DNA from: Zetaproteobacteria bacterium CG_4_9_14_3_um_filter_49_83 | Lineage (GTDB): Bacteria > Pseudomonadota > Zetaproteobacteria > Mariprofundales > Mariprofundaceae | Direction: 5' to 3' | DNA length: 64,000 bases | Assembly: GCA_002791545.1 (NCBI GenBank) | Contig: PFXG01000033.1 | Span: 1 to 64,000 of the forward strand | Shown here: one piece after another, positions 28,401 to 37,681 of the stretch | Numbering within the stretch: the first letter of the stretch is position 1 | How the letters are laid out: each line of letters begins with the position of its first letter | Notes under the pieces: generated by a model | Told to the model about the DNA's origin: nothing | The model's input: the letters and a program-made list of their open reading frames with translations, nothing else | Database searches by the model: none | Position numbers and translations under genes: made by a program

Positions 28401-29060
28401 TCATTCATCTCTATAACATTTCTTCACAGCAATGACCCATTGGGAAGCAAAAAAACCTTCAAAAATGCCCCCTGCAATAACATTCAAATACCGATCTCTT
28501 CGACGGTTTATGACCGGAGAAATACTATCCGGTTGCAGCCCGGCTCCTTCAACCAGAAGCAAGGCCGTTTTTTTCGTGAAAAAGCGAAGGTGTGTTGCAT
28601 CAAGAATTCCTGAATCCAGATACTTCCAGTCACCTCGAAACAACAGGGGAAAAACAACTGAATAGTGCCTCACATTCGGCAATGATATAATAATATAAGC
28701 ATTTGGTTTGAGCAGCGTAGATAACCTTTTCAATTGTAACCATGGGTCCTTCAAATGTTCAAGCACATCACCACACAATATATAATCAAATGATGCCTTG
28801 CTTATAAACGGCTCATCCAGTGGTAATTGCTCCAAATCGCCGAAAATCACATGATCCAGTCGAGACTCAGCATTTCTTGCCGCCTCAGAGATCAACTCGA
28901 TGCCTACCACCTCCGATGCCCGGCCTGACTGCTTGAGTAGAAATCCGGTGGCTCCTTCAGCACAACCCACATCAAGAACTCGATTGCTGCCAATGGGTAT
29001 TTTTTGAACCAAATCATGTCTTACATGTTGATAGTATGTTTCATCCATTACCTTATCCAT
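28401..29060 (-). CDS. class I SAM-dependent methyltransferase
   Basis: 219 residues. Motif I is RVLDVGCAEGATGFLLKQ (residues about 27-44), with VVGIELISEAARNAESRL, FDYILCGDVLEHLKDPW and LKPNAYIIISLPNVRHYS following, all of the Methyltransf_11/23 type. It probably methylates a sugar or lipid intermediate. An alternative start exists at the fifth codon. 135 bp of sequence without a gene separates it from the flippase stop. Confidence 0.85.
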   Translation of the reverse strand: MDKVMDETYYQHVRHDLVQKIPIGSNRVLDVGCAEGATGFLLKQSGRASEVVGIELISEAARNAESRLDHVIFGDLEQLPLDEPFISKASFDYILCGDVLEHLKDPWLQLKRLSTLLKPNAYIIISLPNVRHYSVVFPLLFRGDWKYLDSGILDATHLRFFTKKTALLLVEGAGLQPDSISPVINRRRDRYLNVIAGGIFEGFFASQWVIAVKKCYRDE

Positions 29061-29195
29061 TTACGCACCTGCCAAACATTTGAAGCCTGTCTTCAACAGA
29101 TGGAGAGAGAATCTTATCCTTAGCTGTCAGTAGGGGCCCTGTGTAACGAGCCAATACTTGAGTCGAATCATGTATTAGTCTGCACAACATTATTC

Positions 29196-30737
29196 TCATC
29201 CGTTGCTCTTTGTTAATCTGGAAAGAATATTCATCAATTTAATTCTATCCTCCGGAAAGATTCCCCATTTCAGGGCTGCAAAAATAATCATGCCGTTCAA
29301 GATAAATAGTACAATTACTTTCAGCAAAACTGCGCTTACAAGCGTAACAGAAAGCAATATTGCAATAGCCACCAAAACTTTCAGAAATATTTTAAAAGCA
29401 TCTTTATTTACATCAGGAAGAATCTCGGAAGCAATGAATAAGAAAGCAAGGGTATCAACGAACACTCTCAGGGACCAAACAAATGCCGCGCCTTCGATAC
29501 CATAATACTCCAATGCATACCAAAGCGCCGCCAAATAAAATGGAAGTTCGACCAAATAGAGCTTCGCTGGCAAGTCAGGGCGCCCCGCACTTTGCACCAT
29601 TATTGCAGGGACTCTGGCCAAACAGTTTAAAAATACTCCAATGGATAGCCATACGACCACATCCGAACTTTTCTCGGCAAATTCCACCCCCAACCATAAA
29701 TCCATCCCTTCATAGGCGAATAAATTAATGACTATGAAACAGGGCAGCATCGAGTAAAAAATCAGGTTGATCGTCCGATTAAAATATAGCGCCGCCCTTT
29801 TTTTATCTGAAATAAGCATGGTAGAAAATGCCGGGAATAACACGCCTATCAAACCCATTGGAACCAACCATAGCTTAGTTACCATCTCATATGGCGCTGC
29901 ATAATATGCAACGGCTGCCATTGTAAGTAAGGAGCCGATCAGAAAGCGATCCAGATACACCATTAAAGGCCCGATTATATTGCCCAGGGTCATCCATCCG
30001 CCGAAGCTTAATAAAGGCTTGATCATGGCCTTATCAATAAAGACCGTTGCCATAAGCTCTGGTACAGTTTTTATACAGTAATAATAATAAGCATATGCGC
30101 CAACCACGCGGCCCAAAAGCAGCACGATAACAATGACATCGAGAGAAACCGAAAATGGCAAGACAGCCAATGGACCTAAAAAAGTTAGAAGCCCGAGAGG
30201 GACACGAATAATATTAATAATGGCAAATTTCTGATATGCCTCCAAAACGCCTCGAAAACCTGTAGTGGCAATCACAAACGGAATTGAAGCAGCCAGAATA
30301 TAAAAAGTATTCAGCGACTCCGGTTGAAGCGAATCAGGAATATTTAACCAGCGAAACGCCATCTGTTCTGACAATAATGCGACCACCATCGAACCAATCA
30401 AACCGGCGCAACCCATCAGCGCCAGCCCTGTCCAGATAAGGATGGGAATTGAACTATGATCATCACCGCCAAGTTTTTCCGCCACCAGTTTGGTGAGAGC
30501 CCGACCCAGACCAAAATCAAAAATACTGAAATACCCGATCACCATCCAGGCAATCGTCAACACACCAAAACGCTCAGTACCAAGACCATGGATGAGAAAT
30601 GGCATGGCAAACAAACCCATGATAAGCGGTAAAATAATTCCGAGTGTATTCCAGATAGTGTTTCTGGCTAACAGGGAGGCGCGAGTAATCTCGGTTCTGA
30701 CATCAGCATTACTCTTGCCTGTTGGTTTTTCAGTCAT
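29196..30737 (-). CDS. lipid-linked oligosaccharide flippase (Wzx-like)
   Basis: About 513 residues with 12-14 hydrophobic segments of the MATE/Wzx fold: [24 protein letters not shown] at the start and [27 protein letters not shown] in the middle. It transports the undecaprenyl-linked repeat unit across the inner membrane. I chose the ATG at 30737 because it overlaps the Ugd stop by 8 bp; the longer frame to 30788 lies mostly inside ugd. Confidence 0.85.
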   Translation of the reverse strand: MTEKPTGKSNADVRTEITRASLLARNTIWNTLGIILPLIMGLFAMPFLIHGLGTERFGVLTIAWMVIGYFSIFDFGLGRALTKLVAEKLGGDDHSSIPILIWTGLALMGCAGLIGSMVVALLSEQMAFRWLNIPDSLQPESLNTFYILAASIPFVIATTGFRGVLEAYQKFAIINIIRVPLGLLTFLGPLAVLPFSVSLDVIVIVLLLGRVVGAYAYYYYCIKTVPELMATVFIDKAMIKPLLSFGGWMTLGNIIGPLMVYLDRFLIGSLLTMAAVAYYAAPYEMVTKLWLVPMGLIGVLFPAFSTMLISDKKRAALYFNRTINLIFYSMLPCFIVINLFAYEGMDLWLGVEFAEKSSDVVVWLSIGVFLNCLARVPAIMVQSAGRPDLPAKLYLVELPFYLAALWYALEYYGIEGAAFVWSLRVFVDTLAFLFIASEILPDVNKDAFKIFLKVLVAIAILLSVTLVSAVLLKVIVLFILNGMIIFAALKWGIFPEDRIKLMNILSRLTKSNG

Positions 30738-31923
30738 TGCCGAACAAGTCGCGAGTATAAACTTTATACTGAACATCCCGGATATCATCCGTCATGCGAT
30801 TGGCGAGAATCACATCAGCTTCATCTTTGAATGCCCTCAAATCGTTGACAACTCGCGAATGAAAAAATTGTTCTTCATTCAAAACAGGTTCGTAAACAAT
30901 GATCTCAATTCCTCTGGCTTTGATCCGCTTCATAATACCCTGAATGCTGGATGCCCTGAAATTATCCGAGCCGGTCTTCATGATCAGGCGATAGACTCCA
31001 ACAACCCCTGGATTTTTCCTGATAATACTTTCTGCAATAAAATCTTTCCGCGTTGCATTGGACTCGACGATGGCGCGCATCAGGTTCTGAGGCACATCCT
31101 GATAATTGGCCAGTAATTGTTTGGTATCCTTAGGCAGACAATATCCTCCATAGCCGAAAGAAGGATTGTTATAGTGTCCACCAATTCTCGGGTCCAGGCA
31201 AACACCTTCGATAATCTGTTTTGTATCCAAACCACGCGTAAGCGCATATGTATCCAGTTCGTTAAAATATGCCACCCGCATTGCAAGATAAGTGTTGGCA
31301 AACAACTTGATGGCTTCGGCTTCGGAGGAATCGGTAAACAGAACCTGAATATCTTGTTTGAGAGCCCCTTGCTGCAGCAGTTTAGCAAATGCTTCGGCAC
31401 GCTCGGAGCGTTCCCCGATGATGATACGTGACGGATAAAGATTATCATGCAAAGCACGCCCTTCGCGCAAAAACTCGGGTGAAAAAATAATATGATCAGT
31501 GCCAAAGCGGGCTTTAACCATTGCGGTGTATCCCACAGGCACAGTGGACTTGATCACCATGACTGCATCGGAATTAATCGCCAACACATCCCCTATCACT
31601 GCCTCGATTGAGCTGGTATTGAAATAGTTGGTTTCCGGATCGTAATCGGTCGGCGTGGCAATGACGATGAAATCCGCATCCGCATAAGCCTCCTGCTTAT
31701 TCATCGTAGCATTCAGATTCAGTGATTTGTTTTGAAGGAAATCTTCAATTTCCGCATCAATAATCGGAGATTGCCGACGATTGAGCATCGCCACCTTCTC
31801 TTCAATAATATCTAACGCCGTAACCTGATTATGCTGGGCGAGCAGTACTGAAATGGACAGACCGACATACCCGGTTCCGGCAACTGCTATTTTAATCGCA
31901 GGCTCCTTAATCTTTTGCATCAT
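30730..31923 (-). CDS. UDP-glucose 6-dehydrogenase
   Basis: 397 residues. The Rossmann loop is [11 protein letters not shown] (13-23), the middle region has [22 protein letters not shown], and the catalytic cysteine is C262 in [12 protein letters not shown]. It oxidises UDP-glucose to UDP-glucuronic acid, so the polymer may contain a uronic acid. This short form (about 390 residues) matches the Ugd of enterobacteria and Streptococcus. It overlaps the flippase gene by 8 bp. Other UDP-sugar dehydrogenases cannot be excluded. About 156 bp upstream is without a gene. Confidence 0.87.
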   Translation of the reverse strand: MMQKIKEPAIKIAVAGTGYVGLSISVLLAQHNQVTALDIIEEKVAMLNRRQSPIIDAEIEDFLQNKSLNLNATMNKQEAYADADFIVIATPTDYDPETNYFNTSSIEAVIGDVLAINSDAVMVIKSTVPVGYTAMVKARFGTDHIIFSPEFLREGRALHDNLYPSRIIIGERSERAEAFAKLLQQGALKQDIQVLFTDSSEAEAIKLFANTYLAMRVAYFNELDTYALTRGLDTKQIIEGVCLDPRIGGHYNNPSFGYGGYCLPKDTKQLLANYQDVPQNLMRAIVESNATRKDFIAESIIRKNPGVVGVYRLIMKTGSDNFRASSIQGIMKRIKARGIEIIVYEPVLNEEQFFHSRVVNDLRAFKDEADVILANRMTDDIRDVQYKVYTRDLFGND

Positions 31924-32079
31924 GTATATTCCTTACCCACTCTAATAAACTTCTGAGCTTATATTCAAAGTGCAGCGAACTTCCCGGGATTGAGGACTTC
32001 TTATATTCACATTCAGAACATTCAGGATCTAGCCAAATCAATATTGAACAGGTGAGACCCCTGTCTTCCCAGCGTTGTA

Positions 32080-33945
32080 TCATCGCTCCTGCATCCATGG
32101 CAATTTTCCTGGAGCAACACTTTCAACAATCAGGTATCCGATACCAGCATGCCTGTATCGACCTCTGTCAAAATCAGGATTCGCCTCTGCCATCGTCAAT
32201 TCCAGTGCATCCGTAGCCGCCCCTTTACCACCGGGATGCTGATAGTTGCAAAAAATGTACATAAAGCCATTAAGGTTCTCGACAACCTGCAGGCCACCAA
32301 TTTCCGCACCCGCTGGTACGGATAACAGACGCACCAGCTTACCTGAATCGATATGCCAGGCCCAAAGATAGTTATTCACATGCTTGCCAGTATCCTCACC
32401 GATAAAAAGGTAACGGCTGGATGGTGAAAAGCTGAGATTGTCAGGATTCGCTATCGCATTGACATCAGCCGTATTGCCCCATTTGTCCGCAACAGCTCGA
32501 TCAACACCAGTAAGTGCCGGGATCGAATGCATTGAACCAGCCACCCATTGACTGCCTATCTGATCACCAAACTGATCTTCCGGCCTTTTAGCATTGAGTG
32601 CTACTTCATAGACAGCACCAGAGACAATTTCGTCCAATCTGATATTGCCATGATCATTCGCCATCCCGGCCACAACATTCGACATGGCCAGATATATTTT
32701 CTTATCTGCCAGATTAAATGCCATCCCTTCCGGTTTTGAAAATTCAGTTGTAGCACCGATATAAGCGGCATAACGCCTGCTTTCAAGAAATGCGGCAGCT
32801 GTTTCCATACCCGGCTTCAAGCGCAGATATTCACGCTTATGCCCATCACCGGTGCGAACCGTAACAAAGCCAATCGCCGGCACCGGCGCTGTATCAAAGA
32901 TATCGAGAAAGGATATACCATCCTCGACGATTTTATTTATTTCAGCGTCAGTCGCATGCCCGAGTCTGATCCACTGCAAATCAGCACGGCCCGCAGCTGA
33001 ACCGGAAGTCTGGTCCCATCGGACTGCATAGAGAGTATTGGCGGAGAGATCACCGGCTTTATCCGCAATAGCCATAAAAAAACCTGCGAAATCTCTGTCG
33101 TCGCTCATGTAAAATGTTCTTTGATCCGGCATCACAAGAATTTTCTCATGTGAGAAGCGTCCCAGACTATAATGCCGAACCCCACCTTCTAACTGGCCTT
33201 TTCCGCCGAGCCGGGCTTCAATCATCTGACCATAACGATATGGCACGGATGTCGTGACTGGATATTCATTGAGATAGTGTTGCATAAATGGAATGGCATC
33301 CAATTGCGCTTTTCCACCGGGTCTTCCCATCGCCCATAACCGTGCATCCGGCTCAAACTCCTCATCACTGAGCACCGTACCCCAGGCGGTTGCTGTAGCC
33401 AGACATGGTGTCCAGATTCCACCGGTCTCACGGTATTGGTGTTTATCAAAAGCGCTCACTTTCAAATTTCCATCCCGCTGCTGTTGAAGCGACGTAATAG
33501 CGGAGAACATCGGATAATTCCGGAAAAGGCTTTTTCCTGTAGAATCCTTTGAAACATACTCAAAGTGGGACATCAGATAAATCTGGCCCTGTTCATCCAT
33601 AATCAGGGTGTTTCCATCCGGCACATCAGAAACGATTTCTTTACCGGCTTTATCCTTCAAAGGGTTACCATCTGCACCAATCAACCCGCCAAAAAACTGC
33701 CCGGCAAATAACCCCGATGGAACAATGTCATCCGTATAATAAAGATGCTGATAACGCAGTGAATATTCAGATATTTTACCGGCAGCATCAGTAAGCTTGA
33801 TCCGCGAACTGGTGTAAGGATACGTTCGCTCGCCAGCTGTCATCTGTGATGGCGTATCAGTAAAAGCAATTGAACTGCCTGCCTCCGCTACTGCCAGAGG
33901 CAGCAAGCTAAACAATATAAGTAGAATTGTTTGCTGCATATTCAT
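32080..33945 (-). CDS. PhoX-like (DUF839) secreted phosphatase family protein
   Basis: 621 residues with a signal peptide (TILLILFSLLPLAVAEAGSS). The body is a beta-propeller-type repeat region with SRIKLTDAAGKISEYSLRYQ, TGGIWTPCLATATAWGTVLSDEEFEPDARLW and GKHVNNYLWAWHIDSG, matching DUF839/PhoX proteins. PhoX is a calcium- and iron-dependent alkaline phosphatase; I did not confirm all metal ligands. No twin-arginine motif is seen in the leader. It overlaps the EEP gene by 4 bp, so they are likely co-translated. Position in an exopolysaccharide locus is unusual. Confidence 0.75.
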   Translation of the reverse strand: MNMQQTILLILFSLLPLAVAEAGSSIAFTDTPSQMTAGERTYPYTSSRIKLTDAAGKISEYSLRYQHLYYTDDIVPSGLFAGQFFGGLIGADGNPLKDKAGKEIVSDVPDGNTLIMDEQGQIYLMSHFEYVSKDSTGKSLFRNYPMFSAITSLQQQRDGNLKVSAFDKHQYRETGGIWTPCLATATAWGTVLSDEEFEPDARLWAMGRPGGKAQLDAIPFMQHYLNEYPVTTSVPYRYGQMIEARLGGKGQLEGGVRHYSLGRFSHEKILVMPDQRTFYMSDDRDFAGFFMAIADKAGDLSANTLYAVRWDQTSGSAAGRADLQWIRLGHATDAEINKIVEDGISFLDIFDTAPVPAIGFVTVRTGDGHKREYLRLKPGMETAAAFLESRRYAAYIGATTEFSKPEGMAFNLADKKIYLAMSNVVAGMANDHGNIRLDEIVSGAVYEVALNAKRPEDQFGDQIGSQWVAGSMHSIPALTGVDRAVADKWGNTADVNAIANPDNLSFSPSSRYLFIGEDTGKHVNNYLWAWHIDSGKLVRLLSVPAGAEIGGLQVVENLNGFMYIFCNYQHPGGKGAATDALELTMAEANPDFDRGRYRHAGIGYLIVESVAPGKLPWMQER

Positions 33946-34910
33946 TGCATAGTCCCCTGAGATAACGATACCTTAGCCACAACCGGATAATGATCCGATT
34001 CACCGGCATCGTCGACAACATAAGCCTCATGTACTGCAAAGTGATGGCTGACAAAAATGTGATCGATACGCATGAATGGTATGAGAAACCCGACTCTGCG
34101 GGCAGGAGACGGGAAGGTGAAACCAAAACCAAACCCGGCACGCTCGAACGCATTGTCGAGATGGCGGGCCATCCTGACATAAGGGTAATTGACAATGGTT
34201 GCATTAAAATCTCCTGCCACGATCAAGGGGCCGGATTCAGAGGCACATTGCTGTGCCAGTTGATTGACCATTGTGTACTGAGCCGTTGTGTCACCCATCG
34301 ACTTTTTCAGGTGCACGTTCCTGGCATGCACCACCCCCTCGGGTAATGCAATGCTCACAGCCAGTGTGGTGTCTGCCTTAAGCACTTCAGAGACCAGCGG
34401 AAAACGGCTTATTACCAATCCCAGATATTGATGGCTTATCCAAAAAAAATTTTGACCGTAAGTTGCAGTTATCAACGCCAATAAGCGCGTCGACTCAGCT
34501 TCAGATATTTCCTGCACAAACAAAATGTCCGGATGCTCATTATTCACCACGCGAGCAACAGCATCTATATCATGGTTGCGGCCCATCTTGCTATAAGTCA
34601 TCACCTTATAAATATTCTGAGCTGGAAGCATTTCAATGCTCTGCGAGAAAAACCTGGGCATAAAAGGGAAAAACATCAGAGCAGCCAGTGCAATCAACAC
34701 AGCTGCCAAGCGCCATTTTCTGACGATAGCGACAACAGCCGAAAAGATGAGAAGAAAAATGGAAACCCATGGCAACAAATAACTGATCCATCGAACCAGA
34801 AAAAAACGTTCGCCAGTAAACACAAAAAATCCAAGCCACAGCAACACTGCCGCAACCAAAGCCCAGCCAAAGGCTCCGATAATCATCGACAATCTATTGT
34901 TGATCAACAA
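33942..34910 (-). CDS. endonuclease/exonuclease/phosphatase family membrane protein
   Basis: 322 residues. Three hydrophobic segments at the N-terminus (AFGWALVAAVLLWLGFFVF, ISYLLPWVSIFLLIFSAVVAIV, LAAVLIALAALMFFPFMP) are followed by an EEP domain: ILFVQEISEAESTRL (catalytic Glu), LIVAGDFNATIVNYPYVRM (GDFN), IDHIFVSHHF and ESDHYPVVAKV (catalytic His). The likely substrate is a phosphodiester or phosphate in the periplasm. The 4-bp overlap with the PhoX-like gene suggests joint function. An alternative start is the ATG at codon 9. Confidence 0.85.
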   Translation of the reverse strand: MLINNRLSMIIGAFGWALVAAVLLWLGFFVFTGERFFLVRWISYLLPWVSIFLLIFSAVVAIVRKWRLAAVLIALAALMFFPFMPRFFSQSIEMLPAQNIYKVMTYSKMGRNHDIDAVARVVNNEHPDILFVQEISEAESTRLLALITATYGQNFFWISHQYLGLVISRFPLVSEVLKADTTLAVSIALPEGVVHARNVHLKKSMGDTTAQYTMVNQLAQQCASESGPLIVAGDFNATIVNYPYVRMARHLDNAFERAGFGFGFTFPSPARRVGFLIPFMRIDHIFVSHHFAVHEAYVVDDAGESDHYPVVAKVSLSQGTMQ

Positions 34911-34931
34911 AGAACCCTGTGAAAAAAAATC

Positions 34932-36362
34932 CTAATAGGCATCTTTAGAAATGAGGATAGAGAATGTTTTGATGAGGATCGTGATGTCGAGCCAAATCGA
35001 CCAGTTATTGATATAAGTCATATCATACTCCACTCTTTTCCTCATCTTAGCGATGGTATCCGTTTCTCCCCTGCAACCATTAATTTGCGCCAGCCCGGTC
35101 ATACCGGGAAGAATACGATGACGTGACATATAGGCCTCGATCTTTCCGGCAAAATATTCATTGTGCTCCTTGGCATGAGGGCGCGGACCAACGAGCGACA
35201 TCTCACCTTTAAGCACATTAATTAATTGTGGCAGCTCATCAATACTGGTTCTGCGAATAAATCGCCCGATACGGGTCACGCGACTATCATTTTTCCTGGC
35301 CTGCGTCACCGTACCTTCTTTTTCCTCATGTACTACCATACTTCGAAATTTCAGTACCTTGATAATTTTCCCGTCAAGCCCATGCCGTTCCTGCCGATAC
35401 AGGATGGGGCCCGGGGAAGAGAGTTTGATGGCTACGGCCACTGCCAGCATGATCGGAAAGCACAAAATCAACGTAATAAAAGCCAGTGATTTATCCATCA
35501 GCATTTTACTGATGCGTGCCCCCCCGACTATCGGACTTTCAGAGAGGAAATAGAGCGGTACCCCTGCCACTTCTCTTACACTCGGGCTAACTGTGTGCAA
35601 GCCATAAAAATCCGGAGCCCACACCACATCAACATTGAGATCAACAAGATCAAGTTGCAGGTCACGAATCTGGTGAGCATTCCTCATAGGCAGAGCAAAA
35701 TAAACCCTCCGAGCCTTATGTTTTTCAACCACAGAGCGTAAATCAGCGATACTACCCAATTTAGGTAAATCTTTTTCATACCAGCTCAGCTCAGCGTCAT
35801 CACTGACTACACCGACAATCTTGTGATACATCCAGGGATTATGATTGATATGCGTAGCAAGGTGCCCCCCCAATTCACTGTTACCAACCAGAATCGAAGG
35901 AATTTTTTCATGACTGATATACTGCGTTTTAACCATATCTATCACAATATGTGCGCCAATCTGGGCGGCCATAGCCAGGAAATACCAGGCTACAATGACC
36001 GGGCGGGAATAGTCCTCCGATACTTTTGTCACAAAAGCCAGTACAACCAGCATCATCAACACCTTACTCCAGGCCCAGGTCAGGCTCATTGCCATACTGG
36101 TTTTGCCTGAATGTCGGCGATATACGCCCGAATTAAAATAACCCAACCACATAAAAATCGGTACGATGGCTGCCAGGTAGTTGTAAATGGAAGTATCGAA
36201 AATATGCCGAATTTCCACACACAAAAAGAGCGCCCCTTCGACAATGGCTATATCTAACAATAATTGCAGCTTGATTGAAACCTTACCGGATGACTGAAGT
36301 TTATTCCGGAAATGAATTGGATGATGTGCCCCATCAGAAGATTTTTTTGACTCACTTTTCAT
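34932..36362 (-). CDS. undecaprenyl-phosphate glucose phosphotransferase (WcaJ-like)
   Basis: 476 residues. Four or five TM segments at the N-terminus and a CoA_binding_3-type middle domain (SILVGNSELGGHLATHINHNP) are followed by one TM and the C-terminal bacterial sugar transferase domain: LSSPGPILYRQERHGLDGKIIKVLKFRSM, RRTSIDELPQLINVLKGEMSLVGPRPHA, and RHRILPGMTGLAQINGCRGET. It starts synthesis by loading glucose-1-phosphate on undecaprenyl phosphate. The gene lies at the upstream end of the exopolysaccharide transcription unit on the minus strand. Confidence 0.93.
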   Translation of the reverse strand: MKSESKKSSDGAHHPIHFRNKLQSSGKVSIKLQLLLDIAIVEGALFLCVEIRHIFDTSIYNYLAAIVPIFMWLGYFNSGVYRRHSGKTSMAMSLTWAWSKVLMMLVVLAFVTKVSEDYSRPVIVAWYFLAMAAQIGAHIVIDMVKTQYISHEKIPSILVGNSELGGHLATHINHNPWMYHKIVGVVSDDAELSWYEKDLPKLGSIADLRSVVEKHKARRVYFALPMRNAHQIRDLQLDLVDLNVDVVWAPDFYGLHTVSPSVREVAGVPLYFLSESPIVGGARISKMLMDKSLAFITLILCFPIMLAVAVAIKLSSPGPILYRQERHGLDGKIIKVLKFRSMVVHEEKEGTVTQARKNDSRVTRIGRFIRRTSIDELPQLINVLKGEMSLVGPRPHAKEHNEYFAGKIEAYMSRHRILPGMTGLAQINGCRGETDTIAKMRKRVEYDMTYINNWSIWLDITILIKTFSILISKDAY

Positions 36363-36448
36363 TTACACTGCCCCCACCATTGGAAAACATGACATACTTT
36401 AAACAGCTTGGCATCCACCAAAAATAGAAAGTTTTTATATCTGAGCTT

Positions 36449-37681
36449 TTAATCGTAAACATCGATCAATGCAGTCGCCAGAGCCGGCCCGCCGTAGTAC
36501 TGATGTGCATCCACTCCCCAGCAGAAGTTTCCTTCCAGAAGCCTGACTCCGGATGGCGTCATCGCGATATCCCAGCCAATGCTGGAAAGATCAGAAAAAC
36601 TGGCATGCGCCCTGGTGGCAATATCCACAGCATCCTTCCAGAAGCGCAATTCTTTCCCGCCGGCCTTGCGGATAAGATTTGCATACTCTGCATCAGATTC
36701 ATCACCTTCCCGAAGGATTCGCCCCGAACTCACATCCACATCCAGGAACAAGCAAGAATCAGGTTCATCTAAAGACGGAACTTCCAGCCTTGCAAAGATT
36801 GCGCCTGATTTTCCTCTGATAACACCTGTAACAAGGCGCAGAACGACCAGCTTTTGACCATACAGGGCAGTAATTTCAGGGTGATTTTGCAGTAAGGGTT
36901 GCACCAGATAATCATACTGCTGAATCTGGTTGTTCATAAATGCCAGAATTTTCTCGTTACTTTCAGTGCTACCCTTTCCGATTAACGCATATTTTCCAGA
37001 CACCTCATCAAAAGAGAGTATATAAGCTCCCTTGGCCTGGCTTCCACAATTGGGTTTAAGAAAACATGAACTGCCAGAGAATAATCTCTCAGCTACCACT
37101 GGCTCACCTTTACACAGAAAGTCAAAGGTCTCTACCGATGCAATACTAAGACTTGCCATCATCTCAGAAAATGCCTTTTTATCTCTCATGTAATGCAGTG
37201 TCCGCTCACTCACGCCTAGCGAATGAACCAGATGCCATTGAGCTGATTCATGCGGGTAAATATATTCCAACCACTGTTCTCGTGGCCTGCAAAACAGGGT
37301 AAACTCATAATAAGCGTATGCAGGAATAGCATGCAGTAATGCAAGTCCGACCAAATCAAGACATTGCCTTCGTGCAGATACGCCAAACTTCGAAGTTACA
37401 CCACCACTATGATCTCTCATACAGGTGTAAATCTGTTTCCAGCTAAAAAAAAACATCCAGGTGATAGCGCTATATAAAACAATCACTACCCAGCTCCATC
37501 TGGACAATTTCGGCCATGCCCCCAGAAATACTCTGCGATGCAGTCGAATAGCCTTGCTCTGTCCGGGAAGAAGAAAACGCCAACTCACAAGCGTGTGTGG
37601 CTCCGGGTAGCATAACACCTGCTGGCAAAGCTTTTGCCAGAAACCGGCAATATGGGTTTCAGCCAATTCCGCTTTCTGCAT
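36449..37681 (-). CDS. sugar-transfer-associated ATP-grasp family protein
   Basis: 410 residues. An N-terminal TM segment (SWVVIVLYSAITWMFFFSWK) is followed by an ATP-grasp domain of the sugar-transfer-associated type (PF14397-like): FLKPNCGSQAKGAYILSF, ARLEVPSLDEPDSCLFLDVDV, and SSIGWDIAMTPSGVRLLEGNFCWGVDAHQYYGG, the characteristic metal-binding motif. ATP-grasp enzymes ligate a carboxylate to an amine or thiol. It overlaps the end of the ABC exporter gene by 23 bp, so it belongs to the RiPP transcription unit. It may modify the peptide product; that is an inference. It has no clear ribosome site. Confidence 0.75.
   Translation of the reverse strand: MQKAELAETHIAGFWQKLCQQVLCYPEPHTLVSWRFLLPGQSKAIRLHRRVFLGAWPKLSRWSWVVIVLYSAITWMFFFSWKQIYTCMRDHSGGVTSKFGVSARRQCLDLVGLALLHAIPAYAYYEFTLFCRPREQWLEYIYPHESAQWHLVHSLGVSERTLHYMRDKKAFSEMMASLSIASVETFDFLCKGEPVVAERLFSGSSCFLKPNCGSQAKGAYILSFDEVSGKYALIGKGSTESNEKILAFMNNQIQQYDYLVQPLLQNHPEITALYGQKLVVLRLVTGVIRGKSGAIFARLEVPSLDEPDSCLFLDVDVSSGRILREGDESDAEYANLIRKAGGKELRFWKDAVDIATRAHASFSDLSSIGWDIAMTPSGVRLLEGNFCWGVDAHQYYGGPALATALIDVYD

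Noticed and set aside
31907-32098. 63-codon ORF between ugd and the PhoX-like gene
   Set aside because: It overlaps the start of ugd, has no ribosome site, and its sequence resembles no known protein.
16325-36362. Exosortase/PEP-CTERM system in the exopolysaccharide locus
   Set aside because: Some gene types (TM-Wzz kinase, beta-barrel protein) occur in such loci, but no exosortase or PEP-CTERM protein is visible.
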